64,000 bases of DNA from Chondrosia reniformis. Taxonomy: Eukaryota; Porifera; Demospongiae; Chondrillida; Chondrillidae. The notes beneath the pieces are model-generated. The model saw only the letters and a list, made by a program, of their open reading frames with translations. It made no database searches and had not been told where the DNA came from. This document shows positions 33,501-48,500 of the stretch, in pieces (the first letter of the stretch is position 1; each line of letters opens with the position of its first letter). Both the position numbers and the translations under genes were made by a program. The DNA lies in the NCBI GenBank assembly GCA_947172415.1, contig OX359202.1, forward strand, positions 2,516,001 through 2,580,000, written 5' to 3'.

Positions 33501-36500
33501 TTTGGGATGTAATGGTGTTAATGTGTATTTACAGCCAAGTGTTGGTTATAGTGGAAACAGAGAAGAGTAGGGGATACTGAAAAAATATATATTGTGTTTC
33601 CGTTTTGTATGTTTTATTTCTCATCCTTCTCAGACCTCCTACTCTGGATAGGCATGGTTATCTCTTAGCAAAAGCGGATTCAACCTTATTTACCTATGCA
33701 GTAGATACTCCAGGTTTGTTATTAACATAGTTTTAAGCCTGATAACTAGTTCCACCAGACAAGGTTAAAATACCTGTTATGTACGTATGTCCATATATCA
33801 CTGAAATTTACCAAATTTGATAACCTGTAGAGGTATATTCAGTGCACTGCTTTGCATTTGAATCCTCTGGTTGCTTTTTTTATTTTAACGAAGGTATTGT
33901 TCAGGATAGAATGGATGAAGATGGGCCATATTTTTTGTTTCATATTGAATTTGGAGAAAATTCTACTATATACTATGGCCCTTGGGTACACCGTCAGAGG
34001 TATGTGAGATTTCTTCATTAGTGATATTGTACAAGATATTGCTGTGATATCCATTAAAATACTGTTTGCAGGCAAGTTGGCAGAAGTGATGTAATGTGAT
34101 ATAAGCATGTGTGTGATTATAGTGAAATACAGTACAGTTATGTGTTTATCATGTCCATACCTTTCTACAGAGTAATTTTTGTTTCTGCATTTTATATGCA
34201 GGTTTTTCTTACAAAGAATGTTTGTTCCACATGACTATTCATGTGCCACAGTATCACCAATGCCTCAGGTTGGACAAAAAAGGATCTATACTAACCTAGC
34301 TGTTGGTGTATCCGCACCTAAGGGTGTGAATGTGCATTTGTGCTTTCAGTCTAAAGAGGTGAATTCTGTAGTATTTCATTTTTGTCTCTGGCACCGAAGA
34401 AAATGCGATGCCATTTGTACAAATATTCAGGAAGTGTGGATGTTGCATATACTGTATTACACAATATATATGCATATCACATGATATTTTAGGATTGTGT
34501 ATATGTATAATATATCAGGCTTGTGGCCCATGGTTTCTGCACAATTGTTATTCACATGCTGGTCATTGCTTACAGTTTGATGTGCATGTGACACATAGGA
34601 GTAACTTTATAATAACCAAATGGCTTTGAGGTTAGGAAGACTGAGAAATCCTATTTGTTAAGTGACAAGGGCTGAATGTGGAAATAGTGCAGAGACATAG
34701 CAGGGAAGCCAAAGGGGGGGGAGTCTTCTTTTGAACTTGATTTAGGAGAAGTTCAGTTTCTCCTGTCTAAGGGTTTTTCCAAGAGTAAACTTCTTGGAGT
34801 AGGTTACCAAAGTCTAGTACAACATAAGTTCCTGGGGGGAATCACAGTTCCATAAATATTTTGCCATGTCTGAGGTCACCTTGGATCTGAAAGTGAGAGA
34901 GATCAAAACTACTTGTCCTAATGATAGTGAAGTGATGCTGGCTGGTCACCTAATGTCACAGGGAATATGAATCCAGCAAGCTAAACTCAGAGCAAGCATT
35001 CACTATGTTGATCATACAGAAACAGCTGATAATTAAATGTCATTAAAAGGGGGTTTATCATGCAGTCGGTAATGTATGGCACATTAATGGGAGCCATAAG
35101 TTAATTATATGATGAATGGTTGTGCATGGGGGAATAGATGCTACTCACATCTAGTCGATAGCTCCTACACTGACAACAGACCAGGAGTCTTCTAGCGGCT
35201 TTTTTGAATAGGGTGCAAAGATTTGGCTTCATGGTGGTGGTGAGAATATTGAAGAGTGGCATGCTCTGATTGATAAACATTCCTCAAGTCAATGCATTAT
35301 TGCTGGGAGCTTCACAACTAATGAACGCATTTGAATGACTCTGGAGGGACGTACATTGATCAGCACTAGTAACATTTGCAAATAACCTTTGATAGCTGGA
35401 GGCTTACCTACGGGGTGATCACGTAAATGAAGTTGACATCTATTGCCTACTTTCACCATACACGCACTGCATAAAGCAATCTCTGGAGACATTTACAAAG
35501 GCATGGAACAGTCATGCCATTTCCACAGAATTTCATGGGAGCTTTTCCTAACAAGCTTGTTGGAAGGCTAACCAAATAAATCAGATTCTGAAATGTCTGA
35601 CACCAATTCCAGTAATTTCCCCTCTAATGAAGCTGTCCCTGTTCCACGGTGTTCATTCCAGGCATGTACACAGTTACAGTGTGATACAGATGAGGCACTG
35701 CAGAATTGTGCAAATGATGCAGAAACATGCTACCTTGCCAAAATTGATGCCTGTTGATTCCTTGAATGGTAACACCCTTATACAGCACAGTGCTTGGGGT
35801 GTTCCTGCAGCATCTCCTGTATCTCTAAGTTGGTTGGCGCGCCTCCACTCTCAGTACCATAAAGAGAAAAAGGATGCCGAGAGATCTCAGAATGTGTGTA
35901 TGTGTATGGGAGTACTCTATGCACCAGCTCACCTTTTTATACTTCCTGCAAGCCTCTTTCAATGGTATGCTGGAACTCCTCCTCATCAAAGTTGCTAGAG
36001 AAATCTGACAAATCCTGAAGGTCCAATTCTCAGTAGTCATTATATACTGTGAAATCTAACTTGCTAAACTCACATGTATCGCGTAAACCATACTTACAGT
36101 ATCATCTCTGTTGTGGTCATTGGTGCATTCTCTAAAGCGATGCTGTTTCCCTGGGTAACTCCTTTTGAAGTAGTATGTATTACCACACCGACTATCCTCC
36201 CTGTGCCCTTGTGAGCATCATCCCTGCAAAATACAAGAATGTTCTTCAAATTGTCCTTGTTCATACCACTTTAACTGTACTATATGTTCACCTGTATAAA
36301 AACTGACTGTTCAACTGTGATGACTTGCCCTGTTAAAGTCAGATCATCCTCAGCTAGGATATACAGTGTGGATTGGCCCATATTTTACTGACTGGGCCAC
36401 ATGTTTTGCTGTCTGCTCAACTCTGGAGGAAATGGTCTGTGGATCATGCAAATTCTTTGTCCTCCTACTGACTTGTAATTAAAGGAGGAATACCCTCTCT

Positions 36501-39500
36501 TGACATCACTTTGCACTTCCTCCATTGTCATCCCTGACTACAAAGAGATCTTCCCAGTAAGTCCTATTCAGTGTATATACGTATGCCCCCTTGGAATAGT
36601 AATGTCATCTCTGACATGGCAGAAGTCTTTGGGAATACATACAATAAAATGTCCATTTTCCAGGTCATCTTCTGGTCCTAACCCTTTTTGTCACTGGTCT
36701 TCTCCTTGAGAAAACTAGAATGTACTAATCCACTATACCCCTTTTCCTTCCAGTAGAACTTTCTGTACCATTAGTATGGCTGCTTCTACTTACTTTTGCT
36801 ATCCCCAGAGATTGATGATATTGCTCTTGAGAGGGCTTCAATCACAGCAGTGGATACAGCACTGCTGTATACTAGCCTGCCTTATGCTAGACTTTTCTAT
36901 CTTGCTGACCTCAAAGCCTGGTGGTCATTACATAGTTACACTTAAGTCATTTTATGTATCACATGCACATGGTACTGCAGGCAAATAGCCAGCATTTGAC
37001 CATTGTGCTGATGTTATGGGTCGCAGGCATACATATATACACAATCCTGTGATGTAATATGTGGATACAACATGTGATACCTTTGGGATGGTACATCCTT
37101 CGACTTTTGAATGTTTAAAAACACAGTTTGGTTTCATTTATTGGTTAAACTTTTCGACCCTGGGGATCTTCTTCAGTAACCATCCCAACGATAAGTTTGA
37201 CGCAGTTAGAAGGAATCCTTATTCTATTAACGTGTGATATATATAATGTCAGAATTTTGCTGAATATTTATGCAATCATAGAAGACATAGTGCTGGATTA
37301 CGGTTGTGATTACTTAAGGGGTACTCTTAATAACATTTGGGATATAGACACGTGGTACATGTAATAATAATTTATGAGATACAACATGTGCAACAAAGAG
37401 ACATTGCATAGGCATAAACCGCATCTATATAAAATGTGTACACCAACATTCCAAACTTGGAATTCATAGACGTTCATTGATAGTGTACAGTGAATGATTT
37501 GGGCGTAACCAGAATCCTTTTTCAAAATTTCACGATACTATTTCATTGGCTGTGCCCTCACTAAAACAAACCGGTTATCATAAAAGTATTATCAGCGTCC
37601 AATAAGTTGTGCTGAGACATGTTACTATCTCTTTGAAGACTAGCACTTGTTAAAAATATTTTGCTTGGTGTTGTATCTCTTACTTGGAATGTTTAATATC
37701 ATTCTTAACATCCATGTTAGGGTGTATCAAATTTAAAGATTTTTGCCGAAGGACCCTCGGAGCTGTGGATTTCACAACCTTGGATTACTCAGGAAACTGG
37801 TTACACAAGTGAAGTTAAGGGACAGTTAACAGGCGTTCAAGTGTTCACCAGCCTACCTTTCGCCAAGGCAGCTACAGCAGCAACAATAGAAGTATGTACT
37901 GTGTATTTGTTTTATAGAATTTCATTACTAGTTACAATATGAGGTGGTTCCATGTATTTACAGCAAATTTGCAGATTATTTATTTAATACACGCTGATAC
38001 CTTGGTTATGAATCAGGTGTCTCTAGAACTGATTTCTTCTTATACAAATCAATTTGCACTTCTTGTAAGCCTCATAGGATTGAAATTTTGAATGATTTGG
38101 AATGAAAAAGGGTTACTATCTATCTCAAAAATGTTGAAGTCTCCCTATTCCTTAGTGCAATCATGTTTTGTAGTCCCATCATACCTTTTTAACTTTTTAT
38201 GCAAGATTATTGTTGAATATTTAATCTTTAATTTACCTTCTCTTTCAACTGGAAGTATATGTGTGGTTTCTTGGAGGTACCTGGCCAATGCTTGCAACCT
38301 GTTGATGTATGCATGTACTGCATATACAAACATGGGTTTAACATATCCTTTCTCTTGTTATTTCAACAGAAGTTGCTTTGGTTTGTTTTACTACTATAAT
38401 AGGTTAGCCCTTGGCTTCTGAGACCTTATCACTAGCAAATGATAACCTGTGAAAACCCTGTGATTAACCTGTAAAAATTGAATTTCACAATTTCACATTC
38501 TGTTAAAACCCTGTTAATTTTGATATCAACCCTGTCAAAATATATTTCACATCCTGTGAAACTGGAGGACCCTGTGATTTTGGCCATGTGCTCTGGTATT
38601 TAAATTCACAGAATGTGAAATATTGTAGTTACCCTGCAGTTTTACATCCTGTGAAGTGATAGTGAAGTATGTTATCACCGTACATATATATATGTATGTG
38701 AAATTTCTCTTTCCCTGTGAAATTTTTATAATTTTAACAAGTCATATTCCTGCATCTTTAATTAGTGATTAAATTAGTGATAGACTCTTGTTTGGGTAGA
38801 TGAAGATCTTCTACAGCCCTTTTGCTATTCGAATTTGCGGTGCCTGGTGCCCCACGAGTTTTTTACACTGGAAATATTGTTATACTCCATTAGAACAAAA
38901 AACGTTTGCCGAATATTCTAGTCCATTTGATATATATTTTTCCAAGACCTTTGGGGATTGTTTAATTCAAATACATTAACTTGCCAAATATTGTTTAACC
39001 TTTTGATTATCTCTTTTTGTATATATTGTAGATTGATGTAAAGTTACATTTTCCACGTCAATGGAATGAAATGCAAACATGGGAAATGAATTTTAATGGC
39101 AATGAAGTTGTGTGCTATTTGATGATTCATTATGTTGATCTCTTTGATGGTAAGTTTGGTATATCAAGGTATCAGAGAGTATCTTAGTACTCTCTATGTT
39201 GGGATGGTACTGGTTGTTTCGTTTCCCTATACATTGGTATAGGAGCGAAATTCAAAAGTAGTCTGAAAATCGGTGATTGGTATAGGATCGAAATTCCGAA
39301 ATAGGCTGAAAATTGCCAATACAAGACTACGTATGTAGAGTTAAATACAGAACAGCCACGCTATAAACTGGCCTTGAAGGCAAGCGACCGTGCTCTGCTG
39401 GCATATGAACGAACTTTGAAATCTCCCATTTTCGTTTTTTCTTCATCTTCTTTGCCCACTTGAACTGAAAAAGGAAATAAGCATTCAGACTACTTCTTAA

Positions 39501-42500
39501 GCAAAAATACTCTAAATTTCTGCCCTGTATTCTTTTTTGGAAGTAAGATGATAACGTTATTATTGAGCATGACAGTTTTTGTGACATCCTTTTCTTGTTT
39601 CTGTGCTTTTTGTGCCATCCCTACATCTATTTTTGTAGAAAATCTTTATTGTTCTCTAGATGTATGTATAAGTGTACTAAGATATTAGTTGGAAAAGGTG
39701 CTGGCCCAGTATAGGCTGAGAAAGAAAATAAAGGGAAGAAGAACCCTATTCTTTCTAGAGCTGTATATATACGTATATACATAAGTATCAAAATTGTAAA
39801 TTTTAGATTAAATGATAAAAATTTCTTCTAGCTGTTCCTAACTTATCATTGAGATGGTTCGTCTTTAAGGTGTCTAGAGATGCAGTTGTTTCTTTTAGAA
39901 TTTGGAGATTTTGACCCTGGCACCTTTTGAAAGACAGTGTTCACATACTCAGAGCAGTCATCAACCTGAATGCAAAAAATTGCTTTATAATGTCTTTTAG
40001 CTTTAGCCATTAGAAGAAAATAATTATTCCAAAAGCTTTTATTTTCTCCAAACCACTAAATTTATGTAGTCTAATCAAGTCAGACCCTAAACCTAAGCAG
40101 CAATTACTGCTGTGGGCCTGACAACTTACAGCTGATCAACTTTGCATGATTCAATTAACACCATTTTGTGGTCAAATACCTACCATATTAAGCCATTGGA
40201 ATGTAAAGATTCTTATTCATTATTAATTAAGCATATGAAGTAATAAACTGCCCCCTCTTCCTCATTCCCGTGACAACAGTATAATCCTTCCCTTCATACA
40301 AGTTCCTGGTCTCAGTGTACTGAAGTCAAAACACTCAATTTCTAATTTTGCACTTATCGGTGTTCTCTTATCTTATTATAACAACTGTTGTACCAATTCG
40401 ATCTGTTTATTCCTGTTCAACTGTGATTCCCATGACATCTGCATACTTCTGTAGGAGTGTGAAAATGGCATCTTCGAATACGTCGAATAGTGGAAGTAAG
40501 GTGGAATTGGTGAAGGAAGGCTAAAAATAAGACACCAACCTTAAAAACGTCCATGTACAGGTATCCCTAAGGACGTCAGGGTGATTTCAGGTCAATCTCG
40601 TGTAAATTATTATGGGAGTTTGCCAACAAACAATAGAGAGTTTTTGTGAATTTTGATAGGATTGCAAGTGTGCAGAAGCATCTATAAATACTAAATAAAT
40701 AAAATAGGGTCTAATTAAATCAGAATAGGTTTTGGTAGGCAGTCCATGTATTATTTTTGTACAAGCTCAATAGGTAAGGGAAAACTAAATGTGCTTTATT
40801 AGATATCTTTAATTCAAGGAAACAACCAGAACAAGTAATTTACAGGGAATGGACTCTGAACCACTAATTCTTGGCTTTTTACCAGCCACCTCTTCAAATT
40901 CTCTCTTAAGCAACCTCTAACTAGATGTGTTCAATATATCTGCATGCTTGCTGCCTCCTTCTCACTATTTTCATCACTCATCTTTGTTTAGTCTTTGTCT
41001 TGTTTCATTATTTCTTACTTTCCTAGTGCTACTACTCTCCACAGGTATTGCATATCACATGCTTACTGCCTACTCTCATGTGTCTTATGTAATGTCCAAG
41101 TTTCACATCTCTACAGTAGAAATGCCACCACCGTTGCATTGGTGATTGTCTGGTTTGCTTCCCTACCTAGTTCCCTTCTTCACAAGACCACTGACCAGAT
41201 TACTCCAATAACCTTCGATACTATAGCTTCTCATACAGGTCCTGATAAAAACATGATGTAGTTTATGAAAGTTCAAAGAGGGGAGACCTTTATTATTCAT
41301 ATAATTACAACTTAAATTCATGTGTTCATGACAAATACATTAGTTCATGTGATCTCGGACACAGGCAACATAAGACACAATACATTGTGTAGCCATACTG
41401 CACTGGCAAGATATGATGAAGAGAAATAATTGATAAAAAGATACAGTTACGTTTACACCCAATTACATTAGGTGTTATATACATTAGCTGTAGATGTCTT
41501 CAGTGATAGTTATATCAGAAATGGCTTGTCAGACTGCCAATTCTGGCAAGATCTTGCCCAGAAAATAATTTGGGATGATGAGATAGCAATTTTTACTGCC
41601 TCATCAAAAATGGGTCTCAGATGGTGTCTTTGCACATTTGCCTTCAAGAACTGTGCTAATCAATGTGGTAATTTTAGGGGGTCCTAAGGCACCAATCTCT
41701 ACAATGAGGTACCTTGCTTCAATCCCCTTCCTTAATATAGATTGTTCAGTAATGCCTGGTACTTCTCTTTGCTCTCCTTCTCTTTTTAGCTTCTGCCATT
41801 GAGCACTTGTTGTTTGAGCAGACTGTAAGTTCGATAATCTGGATTGTTTTGTCATGGATGATGACGATGTCTGCAGGGTCTCCCTGAGATACATATTAGC
41901 TGTGGTAGAATTGTGGTTGGCAGTGACCTGTCTCCTCTGTGATTGGGTAGGTCTGCATAGATGGACTTTGATGTTGGGAGGGGATTCCTTAGTCCTTGGA
42001 CAATTTCAGGAGCACTGAGTTCTGTCTGCAGGTATATCACCCATCTTCTAATGCCTGTTGACATCCATTCATAATGTGGAGAGCAGTAGCCTGTGGAGCA
42101 TGACATAATTTACAGCAGCGCTGACTTGTACAATCCAGCGGCAAAGATTTGACGGAGTTGGCAGGGTGTCTGAGCCACAATGTAAAATAAATTATAGTTG
42201 ACCAGCTGGGAGGCCATCAGTAATATGTTTCCAGATGTTTGTTTCTATTTCTAGCTCCATGCAGTCAGCAAACGTCTTTTGGACTTGGAGATAGTCTAGC
42301 TTGTGATTGGCTTCCTGGAGAACGTGCTCATTAATAAGGAGTTTAGCTATTTTCCTAATGAAAGATGGATATACAGTAATTGTTGATGCCATTTGAAAAT
42401 AGTGATGCGTTTCTATTGAGATGTCTTGCCTTTTGAGAAAGAAATCATTTTTGAGCAGAGTGAGATCTCCTTGATGGTCGGATCGGATGTTTCGGTGACA

Positions 42501-45500
42501 CAACATAAGTAGCTCAGTTTTGCCCTTATTATAAAAGAAGTAAAGGAAGAAGTAATTGTGTGTCCAAGAAACTTTGTTAGAACAGAGCAGAGGTTTCTGG
42601 TAGGGTCCCTTTTGGGATTATATGTTGCCTTGGGTTGTGGTTTACCATTCTCGATTGTAATAGATACACACTTTGAGGGATTAAGAGTAAGGCCCAAGGA
42701 GTTACAGGTGTCTTCCGCCAGATTGAGTGTTGTTTAGTGGTCTGATCTTGATATATTCAGATGGTAGGTTAGAGTTCAGGGAGACAAATTTTCTGCCATT
42801 TGCATGATTGGAGATTTACTATCTTGGTTTGGCCATCTGGATAGTCTAGAGATGAGGAGCCATCCAGGTGATGTTTGGTCACAGTACATTGGTACCATCT
42901 CTTTTCCTCATTTCAGTATTCATTCCAGAGGACATAGAGACATGAACCAGTAGGAGGTAGGATTTCTGATCTTGCTATTGGTATTGCAATAGAGCAGACG
43001 GGATAGCCTGAACCTTGGTAAGCGTAGGAGTGGACCAGTTGTCTATGAGAATATACACTGTTAGTTGGCTGTAACAGTCTTGTATATAGTTGATAACATC
43101 TGCTGGGATTTCATTTGAATGTGTTGTAGGATGTCAAACACAAGCCTATGAGGTACAGATCTGAAGGCATTCTTTAGATCAAGGAGAGAGATAATTATTG
43201 GAGATTCCAGTTGTCGGTCTTGGTCTAAGATGGTATTCAGAGCAAATATGTGCTCGTAAGTTCCTAGACAGTTCCTGAGAAGCCCTTATTGGATGGAGGG
43301 ATCAATAAAATGATTATCTAAAAGAAAATGACCTGGTGAGTGCCAAATCTTATTGAAAATCTTTCCTACACATGGGGTGAGAGCTACGGGTCTAAAGTTT
43401 TTTTTGGGTCCTCGGGAGAGCCATCTTTGTACGTATATCAAGTTGGGTTATACCGGAGCACCATTGTCGTGGGGTGGAGTGGGAATGGAAGAGAATCTTT
43501 ATGAATAAAGTGGCCAAGAAATGGTGAGTGCTAGAAAGTTTCCAGAGTTGCTGAATAAGTAATGAGATCATCCCCCCAGGAAGAACTTTTATTAGCTCTT
43601 TTGAGATTTTCCAAACAATGTTTGGTGAATTGTAGACATATTGAACTCTACTATAGGTGACCTAGTTAGAGCCTCTTCGGCCCAACATGGGAGGGATATG
43701 TAGTTGTGATTGGGGACAATAAATATAGACTTGAAATAGGAAAAACCACACTCACCAGAGAAAGATGGTTTAATGTTATTCTTGCCCTCGCATATTGATC
43801 CATCTGTTTGACCAGAAGGCATTCACTTATTTCCAGGTACTGAGTTCTTCTTTCCACTGTCTAAGGTCATTGATGATTTTGTTTTGAGCTCTCATTGCTT
43901 GTAGAAACAGCTGGGGGTCTTGGCCGATGTTCTTATGAAAGGAGTTCTTCTCCAACTTCAGATTTTCTCCAGGGTTTCTATAGGGCACGATCTATGTGGC
44001 CTTTGATGGTGCTTCATGCGAATAATATGTTTCCTGAGGGACTGGTTTACCACGTTGGTAAAGATGGCAGCTGCTTCATTTGTTGTCAATCTAGCACTTG
44101 GGAGATTGGTTAGTAGCGGTTCCAGGGTGGATTTAATGTCTGAGTCGATTGATGTCTAGTTCACTTTTTGTTGATTTGGCACAATAATTCCAGCAGGATC
44201 ACATGAATTAGTAGCTTGTCTGGCTGCCGTATCGTCTAACTAGTATTGTATAGTTATATAAACAAATTCTTACAACTGATCTAAGAGAACTCTTCATCTT
44301 TATCTCTCTGTGTTTCAAGGATCCAAGATGAATAATGATTTATCTCAGGAAATTAGAGAGATAAAGATGAAGAAGCTAGAATAGTTTTTGCCACAGGAAT
44401 ATGAAGTTTATTCAGCCCCATTGTCTTGGCGTAATGATCTAAACATTCCACTGCAGTCTACTGCAAAAGAAGTCTGCTGCTTGATCGTTCACACAACGAT
44501 GCACCTGAGTGAGTAGAGACACCTCTCTCCTGTTTGCCAAAGTCGTCCGGCCTAAAATTTGCATAAGGTGGGTGGTAGAGGTCAATGGCGGCTTATAAAT
44601 ATTAGGCGAATATCAAAATTCTTTATCTAAAGACTCTCTTTCTCTCAAATCAATCTGTAGAACCACTTCACACTTTATTGATTTGCGTGTATTCTTCTGC
44701 AATAATTGTATTACTCTGCCGCTTCACTGTAATGGCAGCCCAATGTGAATTTAAAGGTACTTGCATATGCTGTAAGAAATACAACAGTGAATTTGAAATC
44801 AGTCATTATATGCAGCAAGAAAATGGCTCAAAATTTCAAATTCATGTCTTATGTGGCATCTCTGAAGTTGGTGTTCACTTCCTTTCTGTGCAATCCCAAA
44901 CCAATGCCTGAGGCTGTGATGGTGAGCTTGTAGCATTGACAAAAGTGCCGAAATGCCGAATATCCTTCTACTCAGTGATTCTTGCAATGATTAATCAAGG
45001 TTTTATTTCTACCTGACTCATTCAATATCCTGTTAATGCTTCTACAAGGAGGTCATTGCATTTGGGGTTATCAGGAAAAAGGCATATTGCTTTCACCCTT
45101 ACTAGTACATTCCTCACTACCAGTAAAGCATATAAATGGCTGAATACTAAGGAAATGTTAGCTGCAGTGTATATGTGTATGTTGCTACTGCTGATATCTC
45201 CCTAATATGTGTCTGTAACCCTGCACATTCTCTTCACATGTTGGATGCTTCATCATATGACCAACCCTGGATGTGGCTTATGTATAACTTTATGCCAAAC
45301 TGTTCCAGATGTCTTCCAATCTGCACAGCGGTTGCATCACTAACACACATGTTAGCAGATCTGCAACTATTCCTCTCTGTTTTTGTTGGCATCTACAAAT
45401 CCTCCCACACAGAGGCTTGCACAAGCAATTAAAGGATGTTACTTCATCCAAAAGTGGAATCAGGACAAATTTTATAGCATGGCAGGTGATCTTTTAGGAT

Positions 45501-48500
45501 AGGCTCAGGAAGTTCACAAAGATAAAAAAATTGTTAGGTTAACAGTCTTGTCAAGCTTCTCCACATCACCTTACAAATGCCATTGTGCTACATTTAATTG
45601 TGTGTCCATTTGTTTCTGCATTATCCGGGCATTCGTATGCAATTTGACGATCATTTTTGGAGTTTCACGTGATTGCTTAAAATCCATGGCAGCCATGACA
45701 GCTTTTCATGGAATCTACGTATTCATTGCATGACCATCGATAAGATTTTATACCTTGATACCTGAGGTTAAGTTCCTGTTTGCGAGTGTACCTAGCTGAG
45801 CCCTATAAGTAGTTAATGTTTGCACCCAGGCACCCCACATTTTTTGTAACTTTAATTGCTGTTTGATATTGTTTGTTTGGAAGCCATATTTCTTCACTGA
45901 TTAGTCTGGTACCCAGACTATATCCATTACTTTTGGAGTGGAAGCAGTGGAGTAAGGGTCTGGTAACATTCCAATACCATTTATCTGCCCTCTTCCTCTG
46001 ATGAATAAATGCATAATCTCGTGTATATAACCCATTTTGTAAGCTTGTATGAATCAACTGGCACAGTAGGTTTTACAAGTGAATATAAGAAAGAGAAAAA
46101 CAAGCTGCATAATCCGGCCGATTAGGAGCTTATTTAATTCATCTGACACTTTCTGCCTTATTTTGCATTACAGTAGCTCTTATTATTTCATTGGATACGC
46201 CAAAATTCATGGTATACAGAAATGGTATTGAAATGTCACTAGGGATGAGACTATTATGTTTAAACCATTACCAATTATGCTATTCTTCTATGCTCAAGAA
46301 AAGTTCCAGTTATGCTTTGAATGGGTGCTTTGATGCCCAAGGGTTTTGTACGTATATACAATTAATAACTCACACATGCTGTTGCCAAGTATATAAAATA
46401 ATTTAAAAGTATGAGCATTAACATAAGCACACATAATCGTGAATATATGAGTAAAATGTATTGCATCCATCTAAAAATAGTTATAATGCTTGTTATTCTG
46501 GAACATTAAGGAAACTTGAGTTTCTGCAGTTTTGTTTGATTCAGACGTTTCTGTAAATTCTGTTTTGTTGCTTTCGGAGTTGATCCAAATATTCTGGCTC
46601 TCTGCCATATCACTACCACAATGTGCAGTTATATTTTTCTTAATATAGATTACGTTCATTTGATGAAACTACTGATTATGCCAGAAGTTATGCCTGCATA
46701 TTAACCACATCCATAAACATTACCAGACATTTTCTCTGTTGACCCACTCCAAAAATGGTGGATATGGGTCTTGGTACCAGAATAATGACTGACCCCATAT
46801 ATTTAAATTTGTTATGTATGAACACAAGTAGTACTAATATTAATCATTAATTAAAATTATGTATTTAATGCACTCTTCTTATTACTAGCTTTACTGACTG
46901 ATTGGTTTAGTGAAGAGCCGGATGATTTTCAATACTTCGTTCCCTTGAATTGGAAGGTTTCTATCACTCTGCAGTTGTATGAGATTTTCATAGTCACAAA
47001 TAGGTATAATTGGTTTGACCACTCATCCTTGGGCCTGGAGAACTGTAAGTGTTGATGTGTTTGCCAAATACCAGGTATCAGTAATGTTAATTATTTATTT
47101 GTTTTCTGCATGTAGCCTGCTTAGCTTTCTGTGGCAAAAGTGGCACCATAACCTGTGAATTTCCTTTAACGGCATTCATGGCTTTGGAACAAAACTTTTT
47201 GTTTAATGTACAAGTAAGTATTTTTATGCAATCTTTAGCCTAATTCTTGCCAAAATCACTAAAAAGGGTCTAAAAGTGAGCTTCCTCTAAAAGTATTATT
47301 CATAACACAGCAATACATGTACTTTACTTTATCTACCACTACTGTGGCTTAACTGCCAAGCTGGAAATTTGCCATCTGCACATCAACTTCACATTTATGT
47401 CCGCTATTGTGACACTTTTGTCTGCCATTTATTATATTATTCCTTAACAGTTAAGCTGTTGTTTAATTAAATTATGAATGTACAAATATAATAATTAAAT
47501 AGACTTTCTCTATTTGATGTATTTGGCAGAAGCTTCAAAATGTAGTTCATATCTTTTAATGTTTACCTAGGTCTTTTTAATGGTACATTTGAATATGGTT
47601 AAATTTGGGTGTATATGCACCTATTCAATTAGTCTACCATAAAGCTAGCTGTAAAAATTAGAGGATTAAGTTGAGTGCACTGTACATAATACACTACAGA
47701 TAGATAAACAAGTGTTATACATACATACATACGTACGTAGGTGTACTCCACCATCATGCTGATTGTTCTTGTCCCCTTTGTGACATAACATAGGGGAACT
47801 ACATATCTGCTAGCACTGTTACTATTAATATTTGTGGTGGAGTGTGACATGGTAGGCTTTTACGGCCAGTTTCTAGTGGGCTAAATGGGAATTGAACTCC
47901 TTTAATATGTCCAGCCGAGCTTGTATTGGATTGAAGAAATGTCACCTTGAAAGCCCACATTGAGAGTTTGGGATAAACATTTCATCTTGACAGCAAAATA
48001 ATTCCCAGGAAGTACCTTCTCCTGTTGAATTTGGCTAAAATGTGTTCCTAGACTTTTGTCTCCTCCTCTGCTGTATGGTCTAAGAATAATGTTCCTCTAA
48101 AATATTACCAGGAATTTGCAGTAAGCTGGTATTTATAGTAATGCCCTTTCAGTCCATAGTCATTGAACGAACAGCTTGTGTAGTAGGATAAGTTATCTGG
48201 AAATGTCGGGTACTCTTTAAACAGTTTTGGTACCCAATTTAAGATCATCTGAATAATACCTTACTTTTTTAATGGCTTGTTTGTCTCACACCAGGGCACA
48301 TCATTCTGAATTCATCATATGGAGCCTAATATTAGATGGTTGGTTAGGTTGTATGTATCCAAAGTTTTATACCAGACACTACTAGTTTGAATGTTTAGAG
48401 AATTAAACAGTAATTTTTGTAATGTACGTTTGAACTGTCTGGTTCTATGTTTACTAAATATACTAACTTAGACCCTTGTGTGTTTTAAATTAATAGCTTA

